Shown here: piece by piece, positions 15,948 through 24,319 of the stretch
How the letters are laid out: every line of letters starts with the position of its first letter
Numbering within the stretch: position 1 is the first letter of the stretch
Source of the DNA: CANQBR01 sp964641395
GTDB lineage: Bacteria; Bacillota; Negativicutes; Acidaminococcales; Acidaminococcaceae
Direction: 5' to 3'
Assembly (NCBI GenBank): GCA_964641395.1
Contig: CAZXKQ010000019.1
Span: 1-37,861 of the forward strand
Length of the DNA stretch: 37,861 bases
Notes under the pieces: model-generated
What the model saw: only the letters and a program-made list of their open reading frames with translations
Database searches by the model: none
What the model was told of the DNA's origin: nothing
Position numbers and translations under genes: made by a program

Positions 15948-17129
15948 TTACATGCACTCTCTGATAGCCTTGGCCATCCGGTCTATCCCCTCGATTATCC
16001 TCTCCTCCGGCATGTTGGAGAAGTTGATGCGCATGCTGCGGTCGGTCTTCTCGTTAGGATAGAAGGCATCGCCTATAACCCCGGCCACCTTCATCTCGAT
16101 GCACTTGTTGAACACCTTCAAGGAGCTTACTCCTTCCGGGAAGGTGAGCCAGAGGAAGAGGCCTCCCTGGGGATGGGTCCACTCGGTGCCGGCAGGGAAC
16201 TTGGCTGCCATCTCCTGCAGGATCAGGTCCCGGCGGCGGCGGTAGGTGGCGACGATCTCCTTCACATGGGCGTCCAAGTCGTAGTTCTCGATGTAGGCAT
16301 CGGCCACCCCCTGGTCGAAGTTGGAGGTGTGGAGGTCGGCGCTCTGCTTGATCATGACGAACTTTTCGATGATGGCGTGGGCTGCAGCCACCCAGCCTAG
16401 CCGCAGGCCGGGGCAGAAGATCTTGGAGAAGGTGCCTAGGAACATCACCAGGCCCTTAGTGTCCAGGGACTTCAGAGAGGGCAGGATCTCTCCCTCGTAG
16501 CGCAGCTCCCCGTAGGGGTTGTCCTCCAGCACCGGCAGGTCGTACTTGTTCACCACTTCCATAAAGGCGTGGCGGCGCTCCATGGGCCAGGTGCGGCCGG
16601 TGGGGTTCTGGAAATCGGGTATTACGTAGATGAACTTGCAGCGGGGGGTGACCGCCAGGATCTTGTCCAATTCCTCCGGAATGAGGCCCTCATTGTCCGT
16701 CGGCACCTCTACGAAGCGGCACTCGTAGGCATTGAAGGCGTTCAAAGCCCCTAGGTAGGAAGGACTCTCGCACAGCACCACGTCTCCCGGATCCAAAAAG
16801 AGCTTGCCGGCAAAGTCCAGGCACTGCTGGGAGCCGGTGGTGATGAGGATGTCGTCCTTGTCCACTACCGTATTGTACTTGGCAGCCATGCGCTGGGCGA
16901 TCTTGGCCCGCAGGCTGGGCCGGCCCTCGGTGGTGGCGTACTGCAACAGCTGCCGCCCCTCCTTCAACACCAGGTCGTGTGCCACCTGGGCGATCTCTGC
17001 CACCGGGAAGAGTTCTGGAGCCGGTAGGCCGCCGGCGAAGGAGATTATTTCAGGCTTGGCGGTGAGTTTTAACAATTCTCTGATTTCAGAGGCCTTCATG
17101 CGGTTCATACGTTGGGAAAAATTCATCAT
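15948..17129 (-). CDS. PLP-dependent class I/II aminotransferase (LysN / 2-aminoadipate aminotransferase-like)
   Basis: A 393-residue fold-type I aminotransferase. The N-terminal motif IISFAGGLPAPELFP and GRPSLRAKIAQRM are typical of the MocR-domain/LysN/KAT II group. Other landmarks are ITTGSQQCLDFAGKLF, IPDFQNPTGRTW (substrate/PLP contact), DNPYGELRY, and the PLP lysine in GTFSKIFCPGLRLGWV. The C-terminal arginine for the substrate carboxylate is in RSMRINFSNM. This group uses broad amino donors (2-aminoadipate, leucine, aromatic amino acids), so the substrate is not assigned. It is monocistronic, with its own promoter and terminator. Confidence 0.88.
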   Translation of the reverse strand: MMNFSQRMNRMKASEIRELLKLTAKPEIISFAGGLPAPELFPVAEIAQVAHDLVLKEGRQLLQYATTEGRPSLRAKIAQRMAAKYNTVVDKDDILITTGSQQCLDFAGKLFLDPGDVVLCESPSYLGALNAFNAYECRFVEVPTDNEGLIPEELDKILAVTPRCKFIYVIPDFQNPTGRTWPMERRHAFMEVVNKYDLPVLEDNPYGELRYEGEILPSLKSLDTKGLVMFLGTFSKIFCPGLRLGWVAAAHAIIEKFVMIKQSADLHTSNFDQGVADAYIENYDLDAHVKEIVATYRRRRDLILQEMAAKFPAGTEWTHPQGGLFLWLTFPEGVSSLKVFNKCIEMKVAGVIGDAFYPNEKTDRSMRINFSNMPEERIIEGIDRMAKAIRECM

Positions 17130-17184
17130 ACACCAGCTCCCTTTTCTTACTTAATATGGCAAGTCATCTCTGCTTGTAATCTTT

Positions 17185-17213
17185 ATTCTAGCACTTTGCC
17201 AGGTATTGAACAA
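17185..17213 (-). promoter_or_regulatory. promoter of the aminotransferase gene
   Basis: On the minus strand TTGTTC (17213-17208) and TAGAAT (17190-17185) are separated by 17 nt, about 55 nt upstream of the ATG. Confidence 0.55.
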
Positions 17214-17264
17214 GTAGGGAACTCTTTCTGCCAGGCAAAAATTTCCTCCCGGCCCTAGGGGCTG

Positions 17265-17273
17265 TGGTATAAT
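17265..17273 (+). promoter_or_regulatory. extended -10 promoter for the WG-repeat gene pair
   Basis: TGGTATAAT is a perfect -10 with TG extension; no good -35 is seen 17 nt upstream. It lies about 98 nt before the WG-repeat ATG. The 241-nt intergenic region 17130-17370 holds only this and the divergent aminotransferase promoter. Confidence 0.55.
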
Positions 17274-17370
17274 AGGGAAGAGAGCCCTCCCTGCCGCCGC
17301 AATGCCTAGGCGTCGCGCCCAACTGACAAGACTGGGGGGAGGGCGGTAATACAGGAGGTTTCTAACAACT

Positions 17371-18882
17371 ATGAAGTGCAAGTCAGCCAGTTTTGCGGCC
17401 CTGTCCTTGGCCCTGCTGCTGTGGGCCGGCCTGTCCCAACCCCAGGCCGCTGCCGCTCCCCCTATGGCCCAGGCGGCCATCGCCTACTACGACAGCTTTG
17501 AAAATGCCGCCGCCCCTGACTGGGACGCCTACTTAGCCGCCCAACCCCGGTACTACCGCTTCAAGGAGAAGGGTAAGACCGGCATCTTAGACGCTGCCGG
17601 CCGCCAGGTCCTGCCCCCAGTCTACAAGGAAGTCTGGGGCGTGGACAGGGGGGTCTTCATCGTCAAGAACGGCGACTACGGCCTGGCTGCCGCCGGAGGC
17701 AGGGCCCTGACGGAGCTGAAGTACGACGAACTGCGCTATGATCTGGCTGAAAACGCCTTCTGGGGCGCCAAGGGGAACACCGGCTACCTGCTGGACCACC
17801 AAGGCCGCATCCTGGCCAGCCACAAGCTGGACAAGAAGAAGGAGCAGTCCTCGGATCCTAACCGCAAACAGGCCTATCCCAAGGGGGCCTACTACCCCCT
17901 CCAGGGGGGCGGCAAAGTGCTGCTGAAGAAGGGCAAGTTCACCGTCCTCGCCCCTAGCGGGGAAAAGGAGAAATCTTACAGTGGCCTGCGCCTGGAGAAG
18001 GGCCGCCAAGGCGGCTTCATGCTGGCCAAGGAGGAGGAGTTCACCTTCTTCGATGACGCCATGCAGAAGCTGAGCGAAGTGGAGGCCCTCTCCTGCCGCC
18101 AGCTGCCTAACGGCATCTACGAGATAGAGCGGAAGGTCAGCGGCCTCTCCCTGCCCGGCATGGCCAAGAGCGTCCTCTCCTTCGGCCTGGACCAGGTGGG
18201 CGGCCTGGCGGACCGCTGGTTCAACCCAGGGAAGAGGCACAATAAGCGTAGCACCTACAAGAGGGGCTATGTCAGCCCTGAGGGCAAGGAGTACGTGCCT
18301 ACTAAGTTCGACTACCTAGGGAACTTCTACCGGGGCCGGGCCCTGGTGGCAGACGGCAGCCGCTTCGGCTACGCCAACGCCAAGGGCGGCTACGATGTGC
18401 CGGTGCTCTACGAGGACGTAAGCTGCTTCTCCCTCTACGAGCCTGACACCCTCTTGGTGGAGACAGGCGGCCGCATCGCCTACTACCAGTTAGGCAAGGG
18501 CGTCTTAGCCAAGGGCTTCCAGGAGGGCCGGCCCTTCGTCAACGGCCTGGCCGCCGCCAAGGTAGGGGGCCAGGGCTGGGGCTATATCGATAAGGAGGGC
18601 GGCTGCCAGATCCCCTTCCTCTACAGCGAGGCAACCCCCTTCTACGGAGCCGCCGCCCTAGTCCGCTTCCAGGACCGCTACCAGCTCATCGACCGGCAGG
18701 GCCAGCTGCTGCAGGAACTGCCAGAAGTAGAGGAGGCCACCTCTCTGCGGGGAGGCAGCGCCGCAGTGAAGATCAAAGGCAAGTGGGGCCTGCTGGGGGA
18801 GGACGGCAGCCTCTTAGTACCTGCCGCCTACGCCAAGCTGGAACTGTTCTGCGAGCCCCAGACCGCCAGAGGCCTGTGGTGA
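17371..18882 (+). CDS. secreted WG-repeat (KWG) protein
   Basis: A 503-residue protein with a signal peptide (residues 1-31, hydrophobic LALLLWAGL, ending in an Ala-rich site). The mature part consists of degenerate WG repeats, about 35-45 residues each, such as FKEKGKTGILDAAGRQVLPP, then GYVSPEGKEYVPTKFD, RFGYANAKGGYDVPVLYED, GQGWGYIDKEGGCQIPFLY and GKWGLLGEDGSLLVPAAY. WG repeats form beta-structures in exported or surface proteins of unsettled function, so none is claimed. A Lys-rich stretch near residues 148-165 interrupts the repeats. RBS: AGGAGG about 13 nt before ATG. The next gene follows 13 nt after the stop and is probably cotranscribed. Confidence 0.88.
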   Translation: MKCKSASFAALSLALLLWAGLSQPQAAAAPPMAQAAIAYYDSFENAAAPDWDAYLAAQPRYYRFKEKGKTGILDAAGRQVLPPVYKEVWGVDRGVFIVKNGDYGLAAAGGRALTELKYDELRYDLAENAFWGAKGNTGYLLDHQGRILASHKLDKKKEQSSDPNRKQAYPKGAYYPLQGGGKVLLKKGKFTVLAPSGEKEKSYSGLRLEKGRQGGFMLAKEEEFTFFDDAMQKLSEVEALSCRQLPNGIYEIERKVSGLSLPGMAKSVLSFGLDQVGGLADRWFNPGKRHNKRSTYKRGYVSPEGKEYVPTKFDYLGNFYRGRALVADGSRFGYANAKGGYDVPVLYEDVSCFSLYEPDTLLVETGGRIAYYQLGKGVLAKGFQEGRPFVNGLAAAKVGGQGWGYIDKEGGCQIPFLYSEATPFYGAAALVRFQDRYQLIDRQGQLLQELPEVEEATSLRGGSAAVKIKGKWGLLGEDGSLLVPAAYAKLELFCEPQTARGLW

Positions 18883-18895
18883 AAGGAGCCTAGCT

Positions 18896-20233
18896 ATGGC
18901 CATGAGTAAGAAGGCCGCCCTAGCCGCCCTGGAGCAGGCCGGCTGGCAGCTAGATGAAGCCCTGCTCCGCCCCCTGCCTGGCGGCTTCGCCGCCCTCCTC
19001 CCAGGCTCCCAGCCCTCCCTGGCCCTGCTCAGCCAGGGCCGGCCGGACCTAGACAGGCTCTGGTCCCCTGCCCAGTCGCAGGGGGGCAAGGGCCTGCGGC
19101 TGCTACCCTTGAACGCCAACAACGCCGCCCTGGTGCGCCGCTACGTGGCCGGTTGCTCCCCCAAGGCCCTGGGCAACGGAGGCACCAGCCTGGGCTTCTG
19201 CGACCTGCTCGGCTGTAATCCGCTGGCCGCCGCCCCGGTTCTGGCAGGGAAGAACCTGCGGCCCTGCTGGGTGGATGTGAAGGCGGAGGAGGCCGCCGCC
19301 TGGGATCTCAACCTCCTCACCCCTATGGACAGGGCCACCTGGGCCGTCTTAGGGGCAGGCTACAGCGCAGGCTACGGAGCCGCCGCCGTCCTCAGCAGCG
19401 AGGAGGAGCTGGTCAGGGCCCTGCTCTACGGCTACAGCAGCATAGGCCTGGACTTAGGGGCCAAGGTGGACGGCACCGTGCCAGAGCTCAGCCCCCAGGC
19501 AGTGGAGGAGGGCTTTGCCAAGCTGCCGGAGGCCTTCCGGGCCGCCCTAGCCGCCTCCTACCTCCAGTCGGAGTTTGACGCCGCCGGCTACAAGCTGCGC
19601 TACAGCCAGGAAGGGCTGAGCCGCATCATCCTAGCCTACGGCCAGGCCCTTATGTACAGCCAGTACATCTACGAAACCTATCTGCAGGGGGCTCCCTGGC
19701 CTCTGGACTTTGAACTGGACTTTAGCGCCATGGGGCTCAGCCCCGCCGCCCACTACCTCATCGCCAAGGAGTTGGAGCGGAACGGGGTGAGGCTCAGCTG
19801 CCTGACCCTGGATGCGGCCCGGCTGGCCTCCTCCCCTGGAGACTTAGAGGCCCACTGCCGCATCGCCAGCTTCTTCAACCACCGCCTGGGCCTGGACCAT
19901 GCGGATACAGCCCTGGCCGACCCGGGCCAGGTGCGCCAGTGGTTGCAGGGCAGGGTCCACTTCAGGCTCAACAGTCTGGCCTTTTCAGCGGCCCTGGCCA
20001 CGGCCTGCCAGGCAGAGCCGACCCTCTACGCCGCCCTCTGCCGGGCCCTGGGCTGCCCGGAGCCAGCCCCGGAGCCGGCCGCCCTGCCGCCAGAGGTTGT
20101 GGAAAACTACAGCAAGGCCCTGGCCCCCCGCAAAGATCTGAGGGAGGCCCTGGGCCGCTGCCTAGCCGCCCGCCCGGCAGCCGCCGCAGCCTGTCTGGCT
20201 GAGGGGGTGGCAGCCTTCGTGAAAAAGCTGTAA
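18896..20233 (+). CDS. UxaE (tagaturonate epimerase)-family-like protein with degenerate motifs
   Basis: A 445-residue cytoplasmic protein, no signal peptide. Its layout recalls UxaE (about 480 aa in Thermotoga): a segment around DRATWAVLGAGYSAGYGA, then LSSEEELVRALLYGYSSIGLDL, DFELDFSAMGLSPAAHYLIA, ELERNGVRLSCLTLD and GDLEAHCRIASFFNHRLGL. From memory, UxaE has GDRLG, GADADH, SVDETETPTSP, HSGSDKF and HVKTAG in these places. Here the corresponding stretches read CDLLG, GAAAVL, DFSAMGLSP, DHADTAL and HFRLNS, so most conserved acidic, His and Lys residues are gone. It may be a non-catalytic relative. The start at 18896 has AAAGGAG 10 nt upstream; a second Met two codons later is possible. Confidence 0.6.
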   Translation: MAMSKKAALAALEQAGWQLDEALLRPLPGGFAALLPGSQPSLALLSQGRPDLDRLWSPAQSQGGKGLRLLPLNANNAALVRRYVAGCSPKALGNGGTSLGFCDLLGCNPLAAAPVLAGKNLRPCWVDVKAEEAAAWDLNLLTPMDRATWAVLGAGYSAGYGAAAVLSSEEELVRALLYGYSSIGLDLGAKVDGTVPELSPQAVEEGFAKLPEAFRAALAASYLQSEFDAAGYKLRYSQEGLSRIILAYGQALMYSQYIYETYLQGAPWPLDFELDFSAMGLSPAAHYLIAKELERNGVRLSCLTLDAARLASSPGDLEAHCRIASFFNHRLGLDHADTALADPGQVRQWLQGRVHFRLNSLAFSAALATACQAEPTLYAALCRALGCPEPAPEPAALPPEVVENYSKALAPRKDLREALGRCLAARPAAAAACLAEGVAAFVKKL

Positions 20234-20248
20234 GGGACAAAAAAGGTG

Positions 20249-20278
20249 TTGACAAAGGGCCTAAACAGCATTTATAAT
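20249..20278 (+). promoter_or_regulatory. consensus promoter of the ilv operon
   Basis: TTGACA (20249-20254), 18-nt spacer, TATAAT (20273-20278): perfect hexamers. It starts 15 nt after the UxaE-like stop, and transcription from about 20285 would begin with the T-box leader. Confidence 0.92.
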
Positions 20279-20284
20279 GAGGAT

Positions 20285-20545
20285 AATTTCACAGCGCCCC
20301 AGAAAAGTGATGATTGGGACCAAGGCTAGGCAGGCTGCCGCAAGAGAGCCAGCGGGTGGTGGAAGCTGGCGGAGCGGCCTGGTCGTTATATCCCCCATGA
20401 ACTCGTCAGCGAAAGCCTGAGGGTCAGTAGACTGGCGCGTAGCGGCTGCGTTAGGGCCGAGCTGGTTGTTAGACCGGTGCAAAGAGTGATAAATTAGGGT
20501 GGTACCGCGTTTTTATGCGCCCCTGTCTTGGCAGGGGCGTTTTTG
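20285..20545 (+). promoter_or_regulatory. T-box riboswitch of the ilv operon (probable Ile specifier)
   Basis: The T-box sequence AGGGTGGTACCGCG is at 20496-20509. A terminator follows: CGCCCCTG (20518-20525), 6-nt loop, CAGGGGCG (20532-20539), then TTTTT. Stem I is recognisable by GCCAGC/GCUGGC around a terminal loop and by a GAUGA/UGA kink-turn at its base. In that fold UGGG pairs with CCCA, placing AUC (20390-20392) in the specifier position, which fits tRNA-Ile and the ilv genes downstream. A CTC at 20402-20404 falls in the basal stem and is less likely. Uncharged tRNA binding would favour the antiterminator and switch the operon on. Confidence 0.93.
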
Positions 20546-20583
20546 TTGCCACCTAGGATAAAAACCCTACAGGAGGCTGGCCC

Positions 20584-20805
20584 ATGTTTGAAAAAGTCTT
20601 ATTAACCGGCAAAAACGAAGAAACCTTGCTGCCCCGGGTGCTACGGGTGCTGTCCAAGCAGGGGGCCCAGGTGCGCACCCTCCACATGGACTGCCGCGGC
20701 GCCGACCTGTCCTTGGAGATAGAGTTGGAAGGGGCCGCCGCCGCCCAGGTGGCCAAGATGCTGGAGAAACAGGTTTCCGTCCTCTCAGTGGAAACTGTAG
20801 CCTAA
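20584..20805 (+). CDS. ilvM: small ACT-domain subunit, acetolactate synthase regulatory subunit-like (IlvM type)
   Basis: A 73-residue ACT-domain protein. ETLLPRVLRVLSKQGAQVRTLHM parallels the IlvM pattern in E. coli (ETLxRVLRVxxxxGxxVxxxxM). It is expected to bind and activate the large subunit encoded next and to carry any valine feedback site. It is shorter than typical Firmicutes IlvN (about 160 aa) because it lacks the C-terminal half. RBS ACAGGAGG lies 8 nt upstream; ilvB starts 12 nt downstream. It is the first gene after the T-box terminator. Confidence 0.82.
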   Translation: MFEKVLLTGKNEETLLPRVLRVLSKQGAQVRTLHMDCRGADLSLEIELEGAAAAQVAKMLEKQVSVLSVETVA

Positions 20806-20817
20806 GGAGGGCTGAAG

Positions 20818-22482
20818 ATGAAGTTGAAGGGCTCCCAAGCCATAGTGAAATTGCTGCAAGAGCAGGGGGTGGACACCATCTTCGGCTACCCTGGCGGCCA
20901 GGTCATCCCCCTCTATGACGCCCTCTACGACTCCCCCTTGCACAACGTGCTCACCGCCCACGAACAGGGGGCGGTCCACGCTGCTGACGGCTACGCCCGG
21001 GCCAGCGGCAAGACCGGGGTGGTGCTAGTCACCTCCGGCCCTGGAGCCACTAACATCGTCACCGGCCTGGCCACCGCTTATCTGGACTCCGTACCCCTGG
21101 TGGCCCTCACCGGCCAGGTGGGGGTGGGGATGCTGGGCCGGGACTCCTTCCAAGAGATAGACATCGTAGGGGTCACCCTGCCGGTCACCAAGTACAACGT
21201 GATGGTGCGCAGCGGGGCCGGCCTGCTGCCCAGCCTGCGGCGGGCCTTCGCCATCGCCCAGCAGGGCCGGCCTGGACCGGTGCTGGTGGACATCCCCAGC
21301 AACATCCAGAACGAGGAGATCGAGTGGACGGAGCCTGAGGTAGAGTACCTAGCGGAAGTGCCCCAGGCCCTGCCCCACTTCATCCAAGAGGCCGCCGCCA
21401 CCCTGAACAGGGCGGAACGGCCCGTCCTGCTGGTGGGAGGAGGCGCGGTGAACAGCGGCGCCCAGGCGGAACTGGTGGAACTGGCCCGCCTCGCCGACCT
21501 GGCGGTGGTAAACTCCCTAATGGGGGTGGGGGTCTTTCCTGAATCCGATCCCCGCAGCCTGGGCCTGACCGGCATGCACGGCCACATCGCCTCCAACCTG
21601 GCGGTGGCCAATGCGGACGTGCTCATCGTAGCCGGCAGCCGCTTCAGCGACCGGGTCACCGGAGACCGGAACCGCTACGTAGGCCAGAAGACCATCATCC
21701 AGATCGACATCGATCCCAGCGAAATCGACAAGAACGTAGCCGTGGCTGTCCCCTTGATGGGGGACATCAAGGAAACCGTGGCCAAGCTGCTGCCCCTCAT
21801 CCAGGAGCGGAAGCACCCGGCCTGGTGGCAGCAGATCAAGCAGTGGGACGCCACTGAGGATCGCTCCCTCCTCCACAACGGCCGCCTCACCGCTCCCTGG
21901 CTGATGCAGGAGCTGGCCAAGACCCTCACCGCCCGGGACACGGTCTACGTCACCGACGTAGGCCAGAACCAGATGTGGGCCGCCCAGCACCTAGTCATCG
22001 ACTCCCCCCGCCACCACCTGACCAGCGGCGGCTGCGGCACCATGGGCTTCGGCCTCCCTGGCGGCCTAGGGGCGGCCTTCGCCAAGCCGGACTCCCAGAT
22101 CGTGGTGATCAGCGGCGACGGCGGCTTCAAGATGACCGGCATGGAGCTCTATACCGCAGTGCGGGAGGGGAAGAAGCTGCTCTGCATCGTCATCAACAAC
22201 TCCTGCCTGGGCATGGTGCGGCAGTGGCAGCAGCTGTTCTACAACGGCCGCTACTCTAACACCCTCCTGACGGAGTTCGACTTTGCCGGCTTCGCCCACA
22301 GCTGCGGCGCGGCCGGCCGGCGGGTGGACAGCCAGGCCGCCTTCCAAGCCGCCCTGGCCGAGGCCCAGTCCAGCAGCCTGCCCTACGTCATCGATGCCCG
22401 TATAGCCCAGGCAGACCTGGTGGAGCCTATGGTGGCCCCAGGCGCCGTCCTGAACGACTTTGTGAACAAGGGCATCCGCTGA
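20818..22482 (+). CDS. ilvB: acetolactate synthase large (catalytic) subunit
   Basis: A 554-residue ThDP/FAD/Mg enzyme that makes 2-acetolactate or 2-aceto-2-hydroxybutyrate, the first common step to Val, Leu and Ile. Domain order is the usual Pyr, FAD-binding, PP. The ThDP-activating Glu is in LTAHEQGAVHAADGYARASG, near residue 47. The ThDP/Mg motif is GDGGFKMTGMELYTAV...CIVINNSCLGMVRQWQ. VTSGPGATNIVTGLATAY is also family typical. It follows the small subunit by 12 nt with AAGGAGG before the ATG. Confidence 0.97.
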   Translation: MKLKGSQAIVKLLQEQGVDTIFGYPGGQVIPLYDALYDSPLHNVLTAHEQGAVHAADGYARASGKTGVVLVTSGPGATNIVTGLATAYLDSVPLVALTGQVGVGMLGRDSFQEIDIVGVTLPVTKYNVMVRSGAGLLPSLRRAFAIAQQGRPGPVLVDIPSNIQNEEIEWTEPEVEYLAEVPQALPHFIQEAAATLNRAERPVLLVGGGAVNSGAQAELVELARLADLAVVNSLMGVGVFPESDPRSLGLTGMHGHIASNLAVANADVLIVAGSRFSDRVTGDRNRYVGQKTIIQIDIDPSEIDKNVAVAVPLMGDIKETVAKLLPLIQERKHPAWWQQIKQWDATEDRSLLHNGRLTAPWLMQELAKTLTARDTVYVTDVGQNQMWAAQHLVIDSPRHHLTSGGCGTMGFGLPGGLGAAFAKPDSQIVVISGDGGFKMTGMELYTAVREGKKLLCIVINNSCLGMVRQWQQLFYNGRYSNTLLTEFDFAGFAHSCGAAGRRVDSQAAFQAALAEAQSSSLPYVIDARIAQADLVEPMVAPGAVLNDFVNKGIR

Positions 22483-22566
22483 GCCCCCTGCAGACCCACA
22501 ACTGTCAAACTGTTAACGCCGGCTTAGGCCGTAGCAAATAAAAATTTTTATAAACGAGGTGTAACA

Positions 22567-23562
22567 ATGGCTGTACAACTGTACTACAACGAAGATGCCA
22601 ACCTAGACCTGTTGAAGGGCAAAAAAATCGCCGTCATCGGCTACGGCTCCCAGGGCCATGCCCATGCCCTCAATCTGAAAGACAGCGGCTGCGACGTGGT
22701 AGTGGGCCTCTACGAGGGCTCCAAGTCCAAGGCCAAGGCTGAGAGCGCCGGCCTCACCGTGCTGACCACTGCTGAAGCCGCCAAGGCCGCCGACATCATC
22801 ATGATCCTGATCCCCGATGAGAAGCAGGCCGCCACCTACAAGAAGGACATCGCCCCCTACCTGACCACCGGCAAGGCCCTGGCCTTCGCCCATGGCTTCA
22901 ACATCCACTTCGGCCAGATCGTCCCCCCTGCCGACGTAGACGTGTTCATGGTAGCCCCTAAGGGCCCCGGCCACCTGGTGCGCCGCACCTACGTGGAGGG
23001 CAGCGGCGTGCCTGTCCTGGTCACCGCCTACCAGGATTACACCGGCAAGGCCCACGACCTGGCCCTGGCCTATGCCAAGGGCATCGGCGGCACCCGGGCC
23101 GGCGCGCTGGAAACCACCTTCAGGGAAGAGACTGAGACCGACCTCTTCGGCGAGCAGTGCGTCCTCTGCGGCGGCATCACCGCCCTGATCACCGCCGGCT
23201 ACGAGACCCTGGTAGAGGCCGGCTACGAGCCTGAATCCGCCTTCTTCGAGTGCATGCACGAGATGAAGCTCATCGTAGACCTGATGTACGAGGGCGGCAT
23301 GGGCAAGATGCGCCACTCCATCAGCGACACCGCTGAGTTCGGCGACTACACCACCGGCTCCCGCATCATCACCGCCGAGACCAAGGCCGCCATGCGCCAG
23401 GTACTGGCCGAGATCCAGGACGGCACCTTCGCCAAGAAGTGGATCCTGGAGAACCAGGCCGGCCGGCCCCAGTTCAACGCTATGCGCCGCCGGGCTGCCA
23501 ACCATCCCATTGAGAAGGTGGGCGCCCGTCTTCGCAGCCTGATGTCCTTCCTGAAGAAATAG
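22567..23562 (+). CDS. ilvC: ketol-acid reductoisomerase (class I)
   Basis: A 331-residue Mg/NAD(P)H enzyme that converts acetolactate to dihydroxyisovalerate. The Rossmann motif is IAVIGYGSQGHAHALNLKDSG. The metal-binding Asp/Glu set is visible in ETDLFGEQCVLCGG and CMHEMKLIVDLMYEGG. Length is that of short class I KARI. The 84 nt between ilvB and here hold a short AT-rich stretch with RBS CGAGGTG but no clear promoter or terminator, so read-through from ilvB is expected. ilvD is not in the window. Confidence 0.97.
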   Translation: MAVQLYYNEDANLDLLKGKKIAVIGYGSQGHAHALNLKDSGCDVVVGLYEGSKSKAKAESAGLTVLTTAEAAKAADIIMILIPDEKQAATYKKDIAPYLTTGKALAFAHGFNIHFGQIVPPADVDVFMVAPKGPGHLVRRTYVEGSGVPVLVTAYQDYTGKAHDLALAYAKGIGGTRAGALETTFREETETDLFGEQCVLCGGITALITAGYETLVEAGYEPESAFFECMHEMKLIVDLMYEGGMGKMRHSISDTAEFGDYTTGSRIITAETKAAMRQVLAEIQDGTFAKKWILENQAGRPQFNAMRRRAANHPIEKVGARLRSLMSFLKK

Positions 23563-23603
23563 GGAGCAGGACCAGCTTGCATAAGGAAGAGGAGGCAGGC
23601 CTG

Positions 23604-24074
23604 ATGGCTGACACCTTGATACTGTACTATTCCTGCCAGTCCCACACCCACAGGGTGGCCCAGCTGCTACAGAAGCTGGTAGGTGGCGACCTGTACCGCA
23701 TCCAGCTCCAGGAGGAGTACTCCCCCCTGGCGGCCTACACCAAGGGCCTCTACCACGTAAAGCGGGGCCTCTGCCCAGCCTTCAAGGAGGCTGTGAACCT
23801 GGAGGGCTACAGCACCATCTACCTGGGCAGCCCGGTGTGGTACTGGACCCTGACGCCGCCTATCACCAAGGTCCTCCAGGAGCAGGACTGGCGGGGCAAG
23901 ACCCTCATCCCCTTCCTCACCAACGGCAAAAGCAACGGCGACTGCTTTGCGAAGATAGCCCGCCTGGCCGTAGGTGCCACGGTGAAGGAGGGAGGCTCCA
24001 TCTCCATGGTGAAGGATAAGGCTGACAGCGTCCTGCTCTACGAACTGAAGAACTGGTTGGCCAGGCTCCAGTAG
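23604..24074 (+). CDS. flavodoxin-family protein
   Basis: A 156-residue flavodoxin-like FMN protein: LILYYSCQSHTHRVAQLLQ is the N-terminal phosphate-loop region (atypical SCQSHTH in place of the usual (T/S)xTGxT), and IYLGSPVWYWTLTPPI and LTNGKSNGD are the flavin-contacting loops. I chose ATG 23604 because GAGGAGG lies 8 nt upstream; a TTG at 23577 would add nine residues of no family similarity. It follows ilvC by 41 nt and lies before a terminator, so it is probably the last gene of the ilv transcript. Its electron-transfer partner is unknown. Confidence 0.85.
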   Translation: MADTLILYYSCQSHTHRVAQLLQKLVGGDLYRIQLQEEYSPLAAYTKGLYHVKRGLCPAFKEAVNLEGYSTIYLGSPVWYWTLTPPITKVLQEQDWRGKTLIPFLTNGKSNGDCFAKIARLAVGATVKEGGSISMVKDKADSVLLYELKNWLARLQ

Positions 24075-24127
24075 GGAGGCCCAGGCGGCAGCCTACCCTT
24101 CCCCAGGAGCGGACAGAGGAAGTAGCC

Positions 24128-24175
24128 AGGGCTGCAACTTAGACCCGCTAGGTCGCTAGGTTGCAGCCCTTTGCT
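24128..24175 (+). terminator. probable terminator after the flavodoxin gene
   Basis: AGGGCTGCAAC (24128-24138) and GTTGCAGCCCT (24160-24170) form an 11-bp stem with a 21-nt loop. Only a short TTTGCTG follows, so strength is uncertain. Confidence 0.6.
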
Positions 24176-24277
24176 GTGGCGGTAAGGCTGGAGTCCCCTC
24201 CCCCTGCCCAGCCGGGAGGGGAACGGAAACAGGCTTAGGGGCGGCCCCCTGCCAGAGGCAAATTTCTCCCCTGCAGT

Positions 24278-24306
24278 TTGACAAACGGCCTGATTGGAAA
24301 TATAAT
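24278..24306 (+). promoter_or_regulatory. consensus promoter of ppdK
   Basis: TTGACA (24278-24283), 17-nt spacer, TATAAT (24301-24306): ideal sigma-A promoter. A second TATAAT abuts it at 24307-24312 but is too far from the -35. The leader to the ATG is about 105 nt. The 344 nt between genes (24075-24418) otherwise hold the upstream terminator and the palindrome listed next. Confidence 0.92.
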
Positions 24307-24319
24307 TATAATGTATGCA

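Noticed and set aside
20402..20404. CTC (Leu) as specifier of the ilv T-box
   Set aside because: In the kink-turn fold it falls in the basal stem (AGU/ACU pair); AUC at 20390 is in the loop.
20261..20482. 73-residue minus-strand frame in the ilv leader
   Set aside because: Lies inside T-box RNA; no family similarity.
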